Source: an uncultured Bacteroidia bacterium (lineage in GTDB: Bacteria > Bacteroidota > Bacteroidia > Bacteroidales > UBA932). Taken from it: a DNA stretch of 64,000 nt. Positions 52,814 to 63,200 of the stretch are shown here, piece by piece. The DNA lies in the NCBI GenBank assembly GCA_902785785.1, contig CADAAA010000003.1, positions 218,261 to 282,260 on the forward strand, read 5' to 3'. The position numbers and the translations under genes are program-made. The number at the start of each line of letters is the position of its first letter. Positions within the stretch are counted from its first letter, which is position 1. Under the pieces are notes generated by a model. The model had not been told where the DNA came from. It saw only the letters and a list, made by a program, of their open reading frames with translations, and made no database searches.

Positions 52814-53499
52814 TTCCTTTCAATCCAGTCGGGATAGCTGATATTCGGAATCATCCTGGAGATCTGCGCAGCCCTCGAGGAGACGTAATTGGAGGGCTTG
52901 GCAGGATTGCGGCCGAGCGGGTTCGGCAGGCAGGCGGCGATAGCAGCCGCCTCGCGCCGCGTCAGCGCCGAGGCGTCCTTGCCGAAGTACGCCTGCGCTG
53001 CCGCCTGGGCCCCGTAGATGCCCTTGCCCATCTCAGCGACATTGAGGTAGACTTCCATGATCCTTTCCTTGCCCCAGATCTTCTCTATGAGGATCGTGAA
53101 CCAGCCCTCTACGCCCTTGCGCCACATCGTGCGCTTGTGTAAAGTGAAAACATTCTTAGCTGTCTGCTGCGAGATCGTGCTGGCTCCGCGCACCCGTTTC
53201 CCGTCCTTCTTCTCCTGCATGGCCTGCTGTATGGCCTTCCTGTCGAAACCGTCATGCTCACAGAAAAGGTTGTCTTCGCTGGTGATGACGGCTTTCATGA
53301 GTTCCGGGGATATGTCCTCGAGGGGGCACCATTCCTTAACTGTATGGAAATCCGGGTCGGAACGGAACTCGATGCACCTGCTCACCATGATGGGCGTAAC
53401 CCACACCGGCACCCACTTGAGTGCAAGCACGGTCAGCACGCTGAAAATTATCAGCGCGAGCGGAAGCTTGACGAGCAGGAATTTGAAGAATCTTTTCAT
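52810..53499 (-). CDS. mtgA: Monofunctional peptidoglycan glycosyltransferase
   Basis: 229 residues from MKRFFKFLLVKLPLALIIFSV, one N-terminal membrane helix. The GT51 motifs are clear: AVITSEDNLFCEHDGFD (catalytic Glu), GASTISQQTAKNVF, KIWGKERIMEVYLNVAEMGKGIYG and ACLPNPLG. It polymerises lipid II into glycan strands at the periplasmic face. A minus-strand TATTTTTG (53512-53519) lies 13 bp before the start. Confidence 0.95.
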   Translation of the reverse strand: MKRFFKFLLVKLPLALIIFSVLTVLALKWVPVWVTPIMVSRCIEFRSDPDFHTVKEWCPLEDISPELMKAVITSEDNLFCEHDGFDRKAIQQAMQEKKDGKRVRGASTISQQTAKNVFTLHKRTMWRKGVEGWFTILIEKIWGKERIMEVYLNVAEMGKGIYGAQAAAQAYFGKDASALTRREAAAIAACLPNPLGRNPAKPSNYVSSRAAQISRMIPNISYPDWIERN

Positions 53500-53511
53500 A
53501 AAATGGGGCTG

Positions 53512-53540
53512 CAAAAATACATATTTCCCGAATAATTTTG
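53512..53540. promoter_or_regulatory. Divergent -7 boxes of mtgA and the DUF4954 gene
   Basis: Minus strand TATTTTTG (53512-53519) for mtgA; plus strand TAATTTTG (53533-53540) for the DUF4954 gene, 27 bp before its ATG. Confidence 0.45.
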
Positions 53541-53567
53541 TTAACTTGCAGTGAATTTGGCTAGCCT

Positions 53568-55556
53568 ATGACCTATCGATATCTAACACCCGAAGAGATC
53601 ACCCAGCTCGAACGGCAGTTGTGTCACTCCTCCGAATGGGGACGCGTCATGGTATCCGAGGGCTTTTCCCCCGACCATGTCATATCCTCACGTTTTTCGG
53701 GGGATATCCGGCTCGGAGCCTTTGACAAGGAGTTCCAGCTCGCCGGAGGCATGAAAAAGCATTCCGGACTGTACCATGTTACGCTTCACAACGTCGAAGT
53801 GGGTGACAACTGCTGCATAGAGAGAGTTAACAATTATATTGCCAATTACCGCATCGGACACGACACTTTCATCGAAAATGTCGATATCATCATCTGCGAC
53901 GGCGAGTCATCCTTCGGCAACGGCGTGGAGGTTTCTGTGCTCAACGAGACCGGTGGCCGTGAAGTCACCATCTATGACCGCCTCTCCGCCCAGCAGGCAT
54001 ATGTCATGGCGCTCTACCGCCACAGACCTGAGTTGATCGGAAGGATGCGCGGCCTGATCGGCGACTATGTAGCTTCTGTGACGTCTCCCATCGGCGAGAT
54101 CGGCCCTTGTTCGGTCATAGTAGACACGGGTTACATCAAGAACGTCAAGGTAGGGGAGTACTGCAAGATCGAAGGTGCCTGCCGTCTCAAGAACGGCAGC
54201 ATCAACAGCAACTCCGTCGCTCCCGTGCATGTCGGGGTGGGGGTCATCGGTGATGACTTCATCATATCCAGCGGTTCCTCCGTCGAGGACGGAGTGACTT
54301 TCTCGCGATGCTTCATCGGCCAGGCCTGCAAGCTCGGACACAACTATTCAGCCTCAGATTCCCTGTTCTTCAGCAACTGCCAGGGTGAGAACGGCGAAGC
54401 CTGCGCCATTTTCGCGGGCCCTTTCACCGTCACGCATCACAAATCCAGTCTGCTGATCGCCGGCATGTTCTCATTCATGAACGCCGGTTCCGGGTCCAAC
54501 CAGAGCAACCACATGTACAAGCTCGGCCCCATCCATCAGGGTATCATGGAGCGTGGAGCGAAGACCGCTTCCGATTCATATCTGCTCTGGCCCGCCAAGG
54601 TCGGCGCCTTCTCGCTGGTGATGGGCCGCCACGTGAGTCATCAGGATACTTCCGACCTCCCGTTCTCGTATCTGATCGAGGACGGCGGCGTCACTTTCGT
54701 GATGCCTGGAGCGAACCTGAAGAGCGTAGGTACCATTCGTGACGCCAAGAAATGGCCCAAGCGCGACGGACGCAAGGACCCTGATAAGTTCGACTGTATC
54801 AATTTCAACCTGCTGAGCCCGTATACTGTCCAGAAGATGCTCCGGGCCGTGGATATCCTCAAGGATCTTCGCCGCGTATCCGGCTCTTCCACCGAGACAT
54901 ATTCTTACCAGAACGGCAAGATCCGCCGCTCCTCGCTCGAGAAGGGCCTGAAGTATTACGGTATGGCGATTGACAAGTTCCTTGGCAATTCCCTGATATC
55001 CAGGATCCAGAAGGCGGGCAATCTCGATGGTGTCGATGCCCTCCGCAAGGCCCTTGCAAAGGATTCCGAGACGGGGGCAGGAGACTGGGTGGACCTGTCT
55101 GGACTTATCGCCCCGCGCAGCGAGGTGTTCTCCCTGCTGGACGACATCGAGTCCGGTGCCGTCTGCAGTGTCGGGGAGATCGACGCCCGTTTCCGGGGGA
55201 TGCACGAGCAATATTATTCGTACGAATGGAACTGGGCCCACGACGTCATCGAGTCGTGGTACGGCCTGGATCTATCCACAGTTTCCATAGAGTCTCTCAT
55301 ACAGCTTGTCCACAGGTGGCGTGACGCCGTGGTCAGCCTTGACAACCTTATCTACGAGGATGCCCGCAAGGAATTCTCGCTCAGCGCTATGACGAGTTTT
55401 GGCGCTGACGGGGACGAGAAGCAGCGCAACCTCGATTTCTTCCAGGTGCGCGGCGCCTCTTTCGAGAACGATCCCTTCGTCAAGTCGGTCGCAGACCATA
55501 TCGTGGTCAAGAGCCGGCTTGCGCAGGACATGCTTACAATGCTTGACGCTTTCTGA
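53568..55556 (+). CDS. DUF4954 protein with left-handed beta-helix
   Basis: 662 residues, cytoplasmic by lack of a signal peptide. The first two thirds carry hexapeptide-type turns (ERVNNYIANYRIGHDTFIENV, SSVEDGVTFSRCFIGQACKLGHNYSASDSLFFSN), a left-handed parallel beta-helix as in sugar-nucleotide acyl- or pyrophosphorylases. A conserved GPFTVTHHKSSLLIAGMFSFMNAGSGSNQSNH stretch is typical of DUF4954. The C-terminal part is helical. A role with UDP-GlcNAc-like substrates has been suggested only from the fold. Its TGATG stop/start overlap couples it to the DUF1573 gene. Confidence 0.85.
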   Translation: MTYRYLTPEEITQLERQLCHSSEWGRVMVSEGFSPDHVISSRFSGDIRLGAFDKEFQLAGGMKKHSGLYHVTLHNVEVGDNCCIERVNNYIANYRIGHDTFIENVDIIICDGESSFGNGVEVSVLNETGGREVTIYDRLSAQQAYVMALYRHRPELIGRMRGLIGDYVASVTSPIGEIGPCSVIVDTGYIKNVKVGEYCKIEGACRLKNGSINSNSVAPVHVGVGVIGDDFIISSGSSVEDGVTFSRCFIGQACKLGHNYSASDSLFFSNCQGENGEACAIFAGPFTVTHHKSSLLIAGMFSFMNAGSGSNQSNHMYKLGPIHQGIMERGAKTASDSYLLWPAKVGAFSLVMGRHVSHQDTSDLPFSYLIEDGGVTFVMPGANLKSVGTIRDAKKWPKRDGRKDPDKFDCINFNLLSPYTVQKMLRAVDILKDLRRVSGSSTETYSYQNGKIRRSSLEKGLKYYGMAIDKFLGNSLISRIQKAGNLDGVDALRKALAKDSETGAGDWVDLSGLIAPRSEVFSLLDDIESGAVCSVGEIDARFRGMHEQYYSYEWNWAHDVIESWYGLDLSTVSIESLIQLVHRWRDAVVSLDNLIYEDARKEFSLSAMTSFGADGDEKQRNLDFFQVRGASFENDPFVKSVADHIVVKSRLAQDMLTMLDAF

Positions 55557-56611
55557 TGAAAATACTGCACTTTATATTCTCTGCACTGCTGTGTCTGGCT
55601 TTCCCTGCGGCGATTATCGCGCAGGAAAAGGCTTCGCCGATGGTTTTCGACGCATACGAGTGCGATTTCGGTGAAGTGGAGGAGGCCGGAGGAACCCTGT
55701 TCCATACCTTCACTTTTATCAATGGTGCATCCACCCCCATACGCATCCTGCGTGTTTCGGCGAGCTGCAGTTGTGTCTCCGTATCCTATCCGCAGGGGAG
55801 GATCGAGGGCGGGCAGCCCGGGGAGATCAGTGTCGCATTCAATCCTGCGCGTACCTTCGGTGAAGTGGAGCGTATGGTGGACATATTCCTCTCCGACGGT
55901 CTGCCCGGTGTTTCGCTGACACTCAAGGCCCAGGTCAAGCCTTCGGAATATGACATAGAGGACATGTACCCTGTCGCTCTCCCCGACGGAGTGAGGATAA
56001 CGGGCACGTCCCAGCGTTTCGGATACCTGGCTGTCGGCAAAATGGCTGAACGCAGGATAGACGTCATCAATGCCTCGGACAAGCCTGTCACACTGGGGAC
56101 CGAGTCCGACAATGCGTTGGGCTTCCTTTCCGTGGCATGTCCTGAGCGCTTGGGTCCCGGTGAGGCGGGCAGCTTCATACTTCGCTATTCGCTGCCTGAC
56201 GGAGCCGCTTCCTATGGTATGCATGAGGACAAGGTTACCCTTTTGGTCAACGACCGGCCGTGCAATCGCACTATCGAGTCCTCCTGCATAGGTGTCGAGG
56301 ATTTCGAGGGCAGGAAGGGACCTGCGCCTGCTTTGCAGGTGTACCCTTCACGTATGGAAATGAAGCGCTCCCTCCTCGGGAGAGGTTACTCCGGCTCGGT
56401 CGTCATCCGCAACACCGGCAGCGGCGATCTCCGTATCCGCAAGGTCGACCTGCCTGACGGCGTCACTTCCGACCTGCCTGACGGGACCGTCATCAAGGCC
56501 GGTGCATCCAGGAAGGCGACATTCCGCTCGGCTTCGGCCGGGTTCAGTTCCGGCCTGGTCACCAACGACCCGGTGAGACCGTATAAGGAAATCAGAACCA
56601 CATCAAAATAA
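55556..56611 (+). CDS. DUF1573 domain protein, secreted
   Basis: 351 residues. A signal peptide (MKILHFIFSALLCLAFPAAIIAQ) precedes a DUF1573 Ig-like domain with the hallmark YECDFGEVEEAGG, HTFTFINGASTPIRILRV and SASCSCVSVSYPQG. Two further sandwich domains follow, the last with RKVDLPDGV. DUF1573 proteins are usually periplasmic or surface proteins of unknown function. It shares one base with the DUF4954 stop. Confidence 0.85.
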   Translation: MKILHFIFSALLCLAFPAAIIAQEKASPMVFDAYECDFGEVEEAGGTLFHTFTFINGASTPIRILRVSASCSCVSVSYPQGRIEGGQPGEISVAFNPARTFGEVERMVDIFLSDGLPGVSLTLKAQVKPSEYDIEDMYPVALPDGVRITGTSQRFGYLAVGKMAERRIDVINASDKPVTLGTESDNALGFLSVACPERLGPGEAGSFILRYSLPDGAASYGMHEDKVTLLVNDRPCNRTIESSCIGVEDFEGRKGPAPALQVYPSRMEMKRSLLGRGYSGSVVIRNTGSGDLRIRKVDLPDGVTSDLPDGTVIKAGASRKATFRSASAGFSSGLVTNDPVRPYKEIRTTSK

Positions 56612-56645
56612 AACAAAAACCAATTTTTCTCAAAACACATTTGCG

Positions 56646-59279
56646 ATGAAAAAGCTTTCTATTCTGATCTTCGCTGCTGCATGTCTCGTACTGGGATCAT
56701 GCAGTGGGAACAAGGGGTACGAGTACCCCTTCCAGAACCCCAAACTGTCCGTGGACAAGAGGGTTGAGAATCTTATCTCGTTGCTGACTCCGGAGGAGAA
56801 GGTGGGCTTGATGATGAACGGCTCGATCTCGGTCGACCGTCTCGGTATCCCCGCCTACAACTGGTGGAGCGAGGCCTGTCACGGTATCTGCCGTCCGGGC
56901 GCTACCGTTTTCCCGCAGTCCATCGGCCTTGCAGCTACTTTCGACGAGCCTCAGCAGCTCGAGATCTACACCGCCGTCTCGGACGAGGCACGTGCCACCT
57001 GGAACACTACCGACCATCATCGCTTCGGAGTGACCGAGGCCACCGGCGGCATCTGGAACCAGGGCCTTTCTTTCTGGTGCCCGAACGTCAATATCTTCCG
57101 TGACCCGAGGTGGGGACGCGGCCAGGAGACCTGCGGCGAGGACCCGTATCTCGCCGGCGTGATGGGCGGAGCCACTGTCCGCGCCATGCAGGCCTATGAC
57201 GGCAAGTATTACAAGACCCATGCTTGTGTAAAGCACTATGCAGTCCACAGCGGACCCGAGAGCGAGCGTCACCGTTTCGACGCCACTGTCTCCATGCGCG
57301 ACCTTTGGGAGACCTACCTCCCTGCTTTCCGCACCATCGTCAAGGACGCCGGCGTGCAGGAAGTCATGTGCGCATACAACCGCTATGAGGGTGAGCCTTG
57401 CTGCGGCAGCGACCGCCTCCTGACCAACATCCTCCGCGAGAAGTGGGGATATGATGACATCATCCTCTCCGACTGCGGTGCTATCAACAACTTCTACACC
57501 AAGGGCCAGCACGAGACCCACCCGGATGCCGCTACCGCCAGCGCTGACGCTGTCCTCTCCGGCACCGACCTCGAGTGCGGTACCAGCTACAAGTCCCTGC
57601 TCCAGAGCATGGAGAAGGGCCTCATCAGCGAGGCTGACCTCGATGCCGCCCTTACCCGCATCTTACGCGGCCGCTTCGAGCTCGGTATGTTCGATCCTGA
57701 AGAGAGCATGCCTTGGGCCAACCTCGATGCCAGCGTCATCAGCAACGCCGAGCACACCGCCCTCGCCGAGAAGGCTGCCCGTGAGGCCATGGTCCTCCTG
57801 AAGAACAACGGCATCCTCCCGCTCTCCAAGGACATCAAGAAGATCGCCATCGTCGGTCCTAACGCCGACAACGCTTCCGTCCACAACGGCAACTACAACG
57901 GTACCCCTACTCCCGAGCACACCGTCTCCATCCTCGAGGCTATCCGCAGGGAGGTTCCGAATGCAGAGATTATCTACGAGAAGGGCTGCGAGCTCGCCGA
58001 CCCGCTCATGACTGAAGAGAAGCTCGGTTCGCTCAATGGCGGCAAGGGCCTCCACGCCGAGTTCTTCAACAACACCAAGTTCGAGGGTGCACCTGTTACC
58101 ACCAGTGACCTGGACGCCGTCAACATGCGTACCTATGGTGACTACCGTTTCGCTGAAGGTGTCAATCCCACCGACTTCTCCGTCCGCATGACCGGCAAGT
58201 ATGTGCCTGATTTCACCGGCAACATCAACTATGCAGTCCGTGGCGCCGGCGCTTACAAGCTGACTGTCAACGGCAAGGTCGTCGAGCAGCAGGAGGAGGT
58301 TCCCGGCATGCGTGGCTTCGGCCGCAACCAGGCCCCCGAGAAGTTCTTCCCGGTTGTAGCCGGCAGGCCTTATGACATCGTCCTTGAGTACACCAAGGGA
58401 CCCGAGGGCTCCGCTTTCCTGTCCTTCAACCTCTCCAAGCGCTATCCCGCCAAGTTCGCCGAAGTCGCCAAGAAGGCCGCCGAGGCTGACGTCATCATCA
58501 TGGTCGGCGGTCTTTCCGCCCAGCTTGAGGGTGAGGAGATGCAGGTCCACTTCGAGGGATTCTCCGGTGGTGACCGTACCAGGATCGAACTTCCTCCCGT
58601 ACAGAAGAACCTCCTTGACGCTCTCGATGCTACCGGCAAGCCTGTCGTGTTCGTGAACTGCACCGGCTCCGCCATCGCATTCGCCGAGGTCGAGAACGAG
58701 TATGACGCCCTCCTCCAGGCATGGTATGCCGGCCAGGCTACCGGTCTTGCCGTGGCTGACGTCCTCTTCGGTGACTACAACCCTGCCGGACGTCTCCCCA
58801 TCACGTTCTACAAGTCCACTTCCCAGCTTCCTGACTTCCACGACTACAACATGGAGGGCCACACCTACAGGTATTTCCGCGGCGAACCGCTCTATGCCTT
58901 CGGTTACGGTCTGTCCTACACCACCTTCGAGTATGGTGACGCCACCCTGTCCAAGGCTTCCGTCAAGGCCGGCAACAGCGTCGACATCACCATCCCGGTC
59001 AAGAATACCGGTGCCATCGCAGGTGACGAAGTCGTCCAGGTTTATGTGAAGAGTCTTGACAATCCTGATGCTCCCATCAAGTCCCTCAAGGGCTTCAAGC
59101 GCGTCAATATCGCTCCCGGCCAGCAGGTCAGCGTGAAGATCACCCTTGACAAGGGCGCCTTCGAGTACTATGACGCAAGCATCGACGAACTCTCCGTCAG
59201 ACCCGGTAAGTACCAGCTCCTCTATGGTTCTTCGTCCAGGGACGAGGACCTCAAGGCTGCAGCTTTCGAGGTGATCTAA
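56646..59279 (+). CDS. GH3 beta-glycosidase lipoprotein with PA14 insert (xylosidase-like)
   Basis: 877 residues. The lipoprotein signal is MKKLSILIFAAACLVLGSC (Cys 19). The GH3 catalytic barrel has YNWWSEACHGICRPGATVFPQSIGLAATFD, PNVNIFRDPRWGRGQETCGEDPYL, KHYAVHSGPESERH and the nucleophile Asp 276 in ILSDCGAI. A PA14-like insert (about 450-585: GLHAEFFNNTKFEG) splits the second domain, and a fibronectin III-like domain ends the protein (VKNTGAIAGDEVVQVYVK). The pattern fits beta-xylosidase or beta-glucosidase. Codon use is strongly biased to C-ending codons, suggesting high expression. It faces the hybrid sensor gene tail to tail, 6 bp apart. Confidence 0.93.
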   Translation: MKKLSILIFAAACLVLGSCSGNKGYEYPFQNPKLSVDKRVENLISLLTPEEKVGLMMNGSISVDRLGIPAYNWWSEACHGICRPGATVFPQSIGLAATFDEPQQLEIYTAVSDEARATWNTTDHHRFGVTEATGGIWNQGLSFWCPNVNIFRDPRWGRGQETCGEDPYLAGVMGGATVRAMQAYDGKYYKTHACVKHYAVHSGPESERHRFDATVSMRDLWETYLPAFRTIVKDAGVQEVMCAYNRYEGEPCCGSDRLLTNILREKWGYDDIILSDCGAINNFYTKGQHETHPDAATASADAVLSGTDLECGTSYKSLLQSMEKGLISEADLDAALTRILRGRFELGMFDPEESMPWANLDASVISNAEHTALAEKAAREAMVLLKNNGILPLSKDIKKIAIVGPNADNASVHNGNYNGTPTPEHTVSILEAIRREVPNAEIIYEKGCELADPLMTEEKLGSLNGGKGLHAEFFNNTKFEGAPVTTSDLDAVNMRTYGDYRFAEGVNPTDFSVRMTGKYVPDFTGNINYAVRGAGAYKLTVNGKVVEQQEEVPGMRGFGRNQAPEKFFPVVAGRPYDIVLEYTKGPEGSAFLSFNLSKRYPAKFAEVAKKAAEADVIIMVGGLSAQLEGEEMQVHFEGFSGGDRTRIELPPVQKNLLDALDATGKPVVFVNCTGSAIAFAEVENEYDALLQAWYAGQATGLAVADVLFGDYNPAGRLPITFYKSTSQLPDFHDYNMEGHTYRYFRGEPLYAFGYGLSYTTFEYGDATLSKASVKAGNSVDITIPVKNTGAIAGDEVVQVYVKSLDNPDAPIKSLKGFKRVNIAPGQQVSVKITLDKGAFEYYDASIDELSVRPGKYQLLYGSSSRDEDLKAAAFEVI

Positions 59280-59285
59280 GGACTA

Positions 59286-62200
59286 TTATTCTTGCCGGAT
59301 CCGCTTTACGAATGCCGAAGGGGAAATGTTGAATTGCTTCTGGAAGCTTGTAGTGAAGTAGGAAGGTGAGGAGAACCCCACAAGGTAAGCCACCTCGTTG
59401 ATCCGGTATTTCTGCGAAGACAGCATCTCTGCCGCCTCCTTGAGGCGGCAGAGTCGTATATACTCGTTGATGTTCAGGCCGGTATTGGCCTTGATCTTGC
59501 GGTAGAGCGTCGACTTGCTGGTACCGAGGATGGTGGTGAGGGCTTCGATGTTGAGGTCCTGCTCCGAGAGGTGCTTCATGACCTCCGAGTGCAGCTTCTC
59601 CATGAACTCATTGTCCACGGTACCGGCGGTGACGCTGCTGTAGTGTGACAGCGGTGACTCTGTAAACTGCTTGAAAGAGATCTCCTTGTTCTTGAATAGA
59701 TTGGCGATATTGGCCTTAAGGAGGTCGATTGAGAAGGGTTTCTCAATGTATCCGTCCGCGCCCATGCGCAGCGTCTCGATGCGCGTCTCAACCCCGACTG
59801 CCGCAGTGAGCAGGATGACCGGGATATGGCAGAGCTCTACATCGCTCTTGATGCGGTTGCAGAGTTCGCAGCCGTCCATCACCGGCATCATGATATCGCT
59901 GATGACAAGGTCGACCTTCTGTTCCTGGACTATCTTGAGACCTTCCTCTCCGTTGGAGGCGAGAAGGGTGTTGTACTCGCCGGAAAGTTCCTTGCCAAGA
60001 TAGTAACGCATTTCAGCGGAATCCTCCACGACGAGGATGGTGTGGCGGGTATTGTCGATCTCGAAAGCGACATCGTTGGATTCCGTACCCGCGCCGCTCT
60101 CCTTCAGGACGGCCTGTTCTGCCTGCTTCTTTGGTATTACCAGTACGAAGGAATTGACATCCTTCCTGTTTTCGTCGATGAACAGCTCTCCGTTGTGGAG
60201 CTCTGCAAGTGTACGTGCGAACGGGAGACCGAGCCCGGTACCCCGGCTCCCGGCCAACTGGTCGCTGGACATCTTGACCTGATAGAAGGGCTCGAAAATC
60301 TTTTCCCTATCCTTCTCGGCGATAATAGGTCCGTTGCTGTTCACTCGGAAGATAACCTTGTCACCAGCCTTGTCTTCCGAAAGACTGATATCGATGCGGT
60401 TCTTGCCGTATTTGACGGCGTTCGAAATGAGATTGGTGAGTATCTTCTCTATGCTGTCAGGGGCGCACATGGCCATGACCGGGCCTTCCGGAACATCGAT
60501 ATTCATCGCGATGTGCCTCTCCTGCACGGTAGTGGTGAAATAGTCACAGGACTTGCGGAGGATGGCCTTCAGGTCCTCTTCGGTAAAGTTCAATTTAAGC
60601 TCTTTCTGTTCCATCTTGCGCAGGTCGAGGAGCTGGTTGGTGAGTTCCAGGAGTCTTGCGGTGTTGGACTGTATGGTGAGCATATCCTCCCTGGCGCTAT
60701 CCTTGTAGCCTTCGCTTGCGATGATCTTGTCGAGGGGCATCTTGATAAGCGAGAGGGGAGTGCGGATCTCGTGGGTAAGATTGGTGAAATACTTTATCTT
60801 GGCATCGTATATCTCTTTCTGCTTGTCGTTTTCCATGCGCGCGATCTGGCTCTCGCGTTCGATCTTCCTCCTCCTTCCGAATGCGGTGACCGCGAGGTAG
60901 AGTAGTCCGATGGCGAGGAGGGAATAAATGATCTTGGCTGCAAGTGTCTGAAACAGCGGCGGTTGGACTGTCAGTTCAAGAGTTTTGTGAGCCTCTGGAC
61001 GGTCATCCCCGACGATACCGACATTGAATATGTAACGGCCGGGTTCGATCCCGGTGAAAGTGGCGCTGTTGCCGGAGGTGGTGCCGCGGAGCGTCTTTCC
61101 TCCATGTTTAAGGGAATACTCGTACTGTGACGTGAGGATACTCGAGTAGACTGGAGCCGCGAATCCGATCTCAAGGGTCGAAATGTCGTCGTATCTGACC
61201 TTGATGCGGTCGGAGGTATAATAGGAGTGTCCTGGAGTCGCCAGCTGTGTCTCCTTATCCAAAGTCCTGGCTGTGATGCCTGTTATGAGAAGGTTGCCGT
61301 TGGCAGCCTGCGTCTTGAGCAGGGCGGGGGAGAAGGCGATGAGGCCGTCGGTAGATCCCATGTAGACTGTACCGTTGGCCGCGGTATAGGCGGCTCCGTA
61401 CGAATATTGGTTGACGGTTACATGCGATTCTTCGAAATAGGATGCGGAGAACCGTTCGGTCTCAGGGTCCAGTTGGGCCAGGCCGTGCGTCGTGGATACC
61501 CACAGTTTGCCGTCCCTGTCCTCAGCTATCGCGCAGGCGACATTGGAGGGCAGCCCGTCGGCCTTGGTGAGGTTTCGCAGCCCGAGTTTGTCCGTGGTCC
61601 AGTCGCGCGAGGTGAATGAGATGCCTCCGCCTTCCGTCGTAATCCATATCCTGTGTCCGCTGTCTTCAAGGAAAGAAGTAATATGGTTCGACTTTATGCC
61701 CTGGCCTTCATTGGAGGTATTCACTCTGCGGATCAGACGCATTTCCTTGTCCAAGAGCCATATACCACTGCCATAAGTTCCAACCCAGAGGTTTTCCCTG
61801 CTGTCTTGGAACAACGCGTGGATGAAATAGTCTCCGAGTGCATCCACTTTGTCGAATCCGTCTCTCTCCGGATTGTATAGGTATAGTCCTTCATGAGTAC
61901 CCACTACGATCTTGCCGTCCTTCATCTCGCATTGACGGATGACGTTGTCGTTGGGGAAGCTGTAGTGGCTGACTATTTTCCTTTGATCGGGACGGTATCT
62001 GAAGAGTCCGTCCCCATATGTGGCGATCCAGAGTTCATTGCCTATGCGTTTCACGTCCTGGATGTTGTAGAACGTTCCCTTCGGCTCGGAGAAATGTGTC
62101 ATTTCGCGCGTTTTGGGATCGAAGAACTCAAGCGCGCCATCCTCCGTGCCTATCCAAAGACCGCCGGATGGGGCGGGGCAGATGGAGCGGACTATGCTTC

Positions 62201-63200
62201 CGCGGATAGAACCTGGAGCGTCGTTGACATAGAACAACTGGTAAGAATCACGTTTGTCCAGCCATAAGTTCAACCCTTTGTAGAAAGTCCCGGCCCAGAC
62301 GTTCCCTTCACGGTCTGCAGTCAGTTTCATCACGTAACTAGCGGAGATGGCGTGCATGTCGGAGGCGGATTCCTGTATGTGGGTGACCGTCCTGTCCCTG
62401 TCCGAACAGACGAATACCCCGGTCTCCGTTCCGATCCAATACTCTCCTGGGACCCGTTCCAGAAGGCAGAGTATACTGCGCGGCTCATCATAGTGGAAGA
62501 CCCTGCGTACCATATCGGTTTCCGGCTCGAGGAGGATCACGTCATTGTCTGAGGTTGACGCGAGGATGCTCGCAGAAGATGTTCCTGCTATAAGGTTGAT
62601 CCCGTTCTGGTCTTGAATATCGAATCGATCCGTCCTGTTGTCATACCTGTAAAGGTCTCCGCTGACCGAGGATACCCATATCGTCCCGAAACTGTCCGCC
62701 GTCATCGAAGCTGGAGCGAAATAATCGGCGGCCATGTATTTGGATACGACTCCTGACGGCTTGTTGTAACGATACATGTTTGAGGACAGGAACCAGATGT
62801 TTCCTGCGGCATCCTGGCAGATATATCGTATGTCGTTTTCCTCGAGCCGTCCGAGGGACAGGGTCTTTCCAGTGTCTATATTGTAGCATCCGGCACCGTT
62901 CCCGTTGGCGAACCACAACCCGCCCTCGTCATCCATACAAAGGGCTGGTGTCATCCCGGAAGTCAACCCGTTCGGACTGTCGTCACCGAGCTTGACGAAA
63001 CCGCGGCCGTCAAAACGGCAGATACCGTCGCGCGTCGCTACCCATATGAAATTGTATTTGTCCTGCACTACCGCATAAATGGTATTGCTAGGCAGCCCGT
63101 CCTTGGTCTGATAGTGGTTGAACCAATATTGCTCGTTAGCGGCCAGGCAGCTGCCTGACAGCAGAATAACCATGGTGGAGAGTACTAGAACACGTTTCAT
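59286..63200 (-). CDS. Hybrid two-component system regulator (HTCS)
   Basis: 1304 residues. Order: signal peptide; two seven-bladed reg_prop propellers (about 25-640, e.g. GLPSNTIYAVVQDKYNFIWVATRDG); Y_Y_Y domain; one membrane helix at about 750-772; histidine kinase with His 810 in FTNLTHEIRTPLSL; HATPase with NLISNAVKYG and GTGLGLPFAR; receiver with Asp 1102 in DLVISDIMMPV; and a C-terminal AraC-type HTH (YRINEVAYLVGFSSPSYFTTSFQKQF). It senses an oligosaccharide in the periplasm and directly activates a polysaccharide utilisation locus, most likely the SusC gene starting at 63524. All key residues are present. Confidence 0.96.
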   Translation of the reverse strand: MKRVLVLSTMVILLSGSCLAANEQYWFNHYQTKDGLPSNTIYAVVQDKYNFIWVATRDGICRFDGRGFVKLGDDSPNGLTSGMTPALCMDDEGGLWFANGNGAGCYNIDTGKTLSLGRLEENDIRYICQDAAGNIWFLSSNMYRYNKPSGVVSKYMAADYFAPASMTADSFGTIWVSSVSGDLYRYDNRTDRFDIQDQNGINLIAGTSSASILASTSDNDVILLEPETDMVRRVFHYDEPRSILCLLERVPGEYWIGTETGVFVCSDRDRTVTHIQESASDMHAISASYVMKLTADREGNVWAGTFYKGLNLWLDKRDSYQLFYVNDAPGSIRGSIVRSICPAPSGGLWIGTEDGALEFFDPKTREMTHFSEPKGTFYNIQDVKRIGNELWIATYGDGLFRYRPDQRKIVSHYSFPNDNVIRQCEMKDGKIVVGTHEGLYLYNPERDGFDKVDALGDYFIHALFQDSRENLWVGTYGSGIWLLDKEMRLIRRVNTSNEGQGIKSNHITSFLEDSGHRIWITTEGGGISFTSRDWTTDKLGLRNLTKADGLPSNVACAIAEDRDGKLWVSTTHGLAQLDPETERFSASYFEESHVTVNQYSYGAAYTAANGTVYMGSTDGLIAFSPALLKTQAANGNLLITGITARTLDKETQLATPGHSYYTSDRIKVRYDDISTLEIGFAAPVYSSILTSQYEYSLKHGGKTLRGTTSGNSATFTGIEPGRYIFNVGIVGDDRPEAHKTLELTVQPPLFQTLAAKIIYSLLAIGLLYLAVTAFGRRRKIERESQIARMENDKQKEIYDAKIKYFTNLTHEIRTPLSLIKMPLDKIIASEGYKDSAREDMLTIQSNTARLLELTNQLLDLRKMEQKELKLNFTEEDLKAILRKSCDYFTTTVQERHIAMNIDVPEGPVMAMCAPDSIEKILTNLISNAVKYGKNRIDISLSEDKAGDKVIFRVNSNGPIIAEKDREKIFEPFYQVKMSSDQLAGSRGTGLGLPFARTLAELHNGELFIDENRKDVNSFVLVIPKKQAEQAVLKESGAGTESNDVAFEIDNTRHTILVVEDSAEMRYYLGKELSGEYNTLLASNGEEGLKIVQEQKVDLVISDIMMPVMDGCELCNRIKSDVELCHIPVILLTAAVGVETRIETLRMGADGYIEKPFSIDLLKANIANLFKNKEISFKQFTESPLSHYSSVTAGTVDNEFMEKLHSEVMKHLSEQDLNIEALTTILGTSKSTLYRKIKANTGLNINEYIRLCRLKEAAEMLSSQKYRINEVAYLVGFSSPSYFTTSFQKQFNISPSAFVKRIRQE

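Noticed and set aside
57663-58862. 399-codon minus-strand frame opposite the GH3 gene
   Set aside because: Shadow caused by strong C-ending codon bias in the glycosidase gene.
59826-60905. 359-codon plus-strand frame opposite the HTCS gene
   Set aside because: Antisense to kinase and receiver domains whose motifs are intact on the minus strand.
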